Source of the DNA: Campylobacter devanensis | GTDB lineage: Bacteria; Campylobacterota; Campylobacteria; Campylobacterales; Campylobacteraceae | NCBI RefSeq assembly: GCF_002139915.1 | Contig: NZ_CP018788.1 | Coordinates: 806,001-870,000 of the forward strand | DNA: 64,000 nt | Direction: 5' to 3' | Part shown: in pieces, positions 63,868-64,000 of the stretch | Position numbering within the stretch: position 1 is the stretch's first letter | How the letters are laid out: each line of letters opens with the position of its first letter | The notes under the pieces: model-generated | What the model saw: only the letters and a program-made list of their open reading frames with translations | Told to the model about the DNA's origin: nothing | Database searches by the model: none | Made by a program: the position numbers and the translations under genes

Positions 63868-64000
63868 AATTTAGCTTTATTAAATTTAACCATAAAATAT
63901 CTAATTACGCCAAGTCAAATACTATTACATTTAAAAGCGCATTTAGCCTACTTGAGATGAGCTTTGTTATTGTTATTGGCGGGATTTTAGCTGGAATTAT
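63864..64000 (+). CDS. pseudopilin-like protein, 3' end outside window
   Basis: ATG at 63864 overlaps the previous stop (ATGA). After about 29 residues comes a prepilin processing-type segment SAFSLLEMSFVIVIGGILAG with Glu at the +5 position and the start of a membrane helix, so this is a second pseudopilin. The N-terminal leader is longer than usual. The frame continues off the right edge. Confidence 0.7.
   Translation, partial: MKFSFIKFNHKISNYAKSNTITFKSAFSLLEMSFVIVIGGILAGI

Overview
The window is an AT-rich, densely packed chromosomal segment of an epsilonproteobacterium, almost certainly a Campylobacter. Supporting marks are extended -10 promoters with no clear -35 (T-rich, TGNTATAAT), short overlaps between co-directional genes (ATGA, GTGA), the OorDABC 2-oxoglutarate:acceptor oxidoreductase, a monomeric isocitrate dehydrogenase, a remote CheZ homologue, fliL/fliP/fliW scattered outside any flagellar operon, and a type I glutamine synthetase without the adenylylated tyrosine. 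The species cannot be fixed from sequence alone; sucCD is missing from the icd-mdh-oor locus, unlike C. jejuni.

Layout. 1-5662: end of a HAD phosphatase, then ilvB-ilvN-lpxD-ppk. 5663-9345: a leader with a 13-codon Cys-rich reading frame, metE and a divergent metF-like gene. 9346-10080: AT-rich gap and a small protein resembling a truncated Rep_3 plasmid initiator. 10119-12578 (minus): glnA, a PHP-type histidinol phosphatase and tRNA-Arg(GCG). 12737-19914 (plus): nine genes in one tight run, cheZ-like, U32 peptidase, purE, a DUF3972-like coiled-coil protein, glyQ, Nif3-like, zinc-ribbon, waaA and an RluA-type pseudouridine synthase. 20059-21186 (minus): tgt.

21480-28410 (minus) is the main accessory element: a type I restriction-modification operon in the order hsdR-hsdM-fic-hsdS. 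Between fic and hsdS lies an unusual array of five identical 10-bp elements in alternating orientation on a strict 22/20/22/20-bp spacing. hsdS carries a long internal direct repeat, and an inverted repeat lies between hsdR and hsdM. 28722-32006 (plus): a COG3400/TrkA-C-like protein, an SDR oxidoreductase and trmA. 32007-33533: an AT-rich gene-poor stretch holding only a fragment of a phage late-control D protein.

33534-43860 (minus): acpS, fliL, a fumarylacetoacetate-hydrolase-family enzyme, argD, a TRIC/UPF0126 membrane protein, flavodoxin, oorDABC, mdh and icd; the last six supply the oxidative branch of the citric acid cycle and its low-potential electron acceptor. 43959-47854 (minus): rpe, exonuclease, NlpC/P60 lipoprotein, rhomboid, DUF455 and sixA-like genes in one operon. 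47984-49712 (plus): rseP and yggS. 49763-52336 (minus): clpB under a strong promoter overlapped by a candidate HspR operator. 52503-58751 (plus): ctpA, purC, purS, purQ, an SH3-like membrane protein, plsC, dedA and an AEC transporter. 58744-62729 (minus): fliP, lon and bamD. 62886-64000 (plus): fliW and two pseudopilin genes, the second cut by the window edge.
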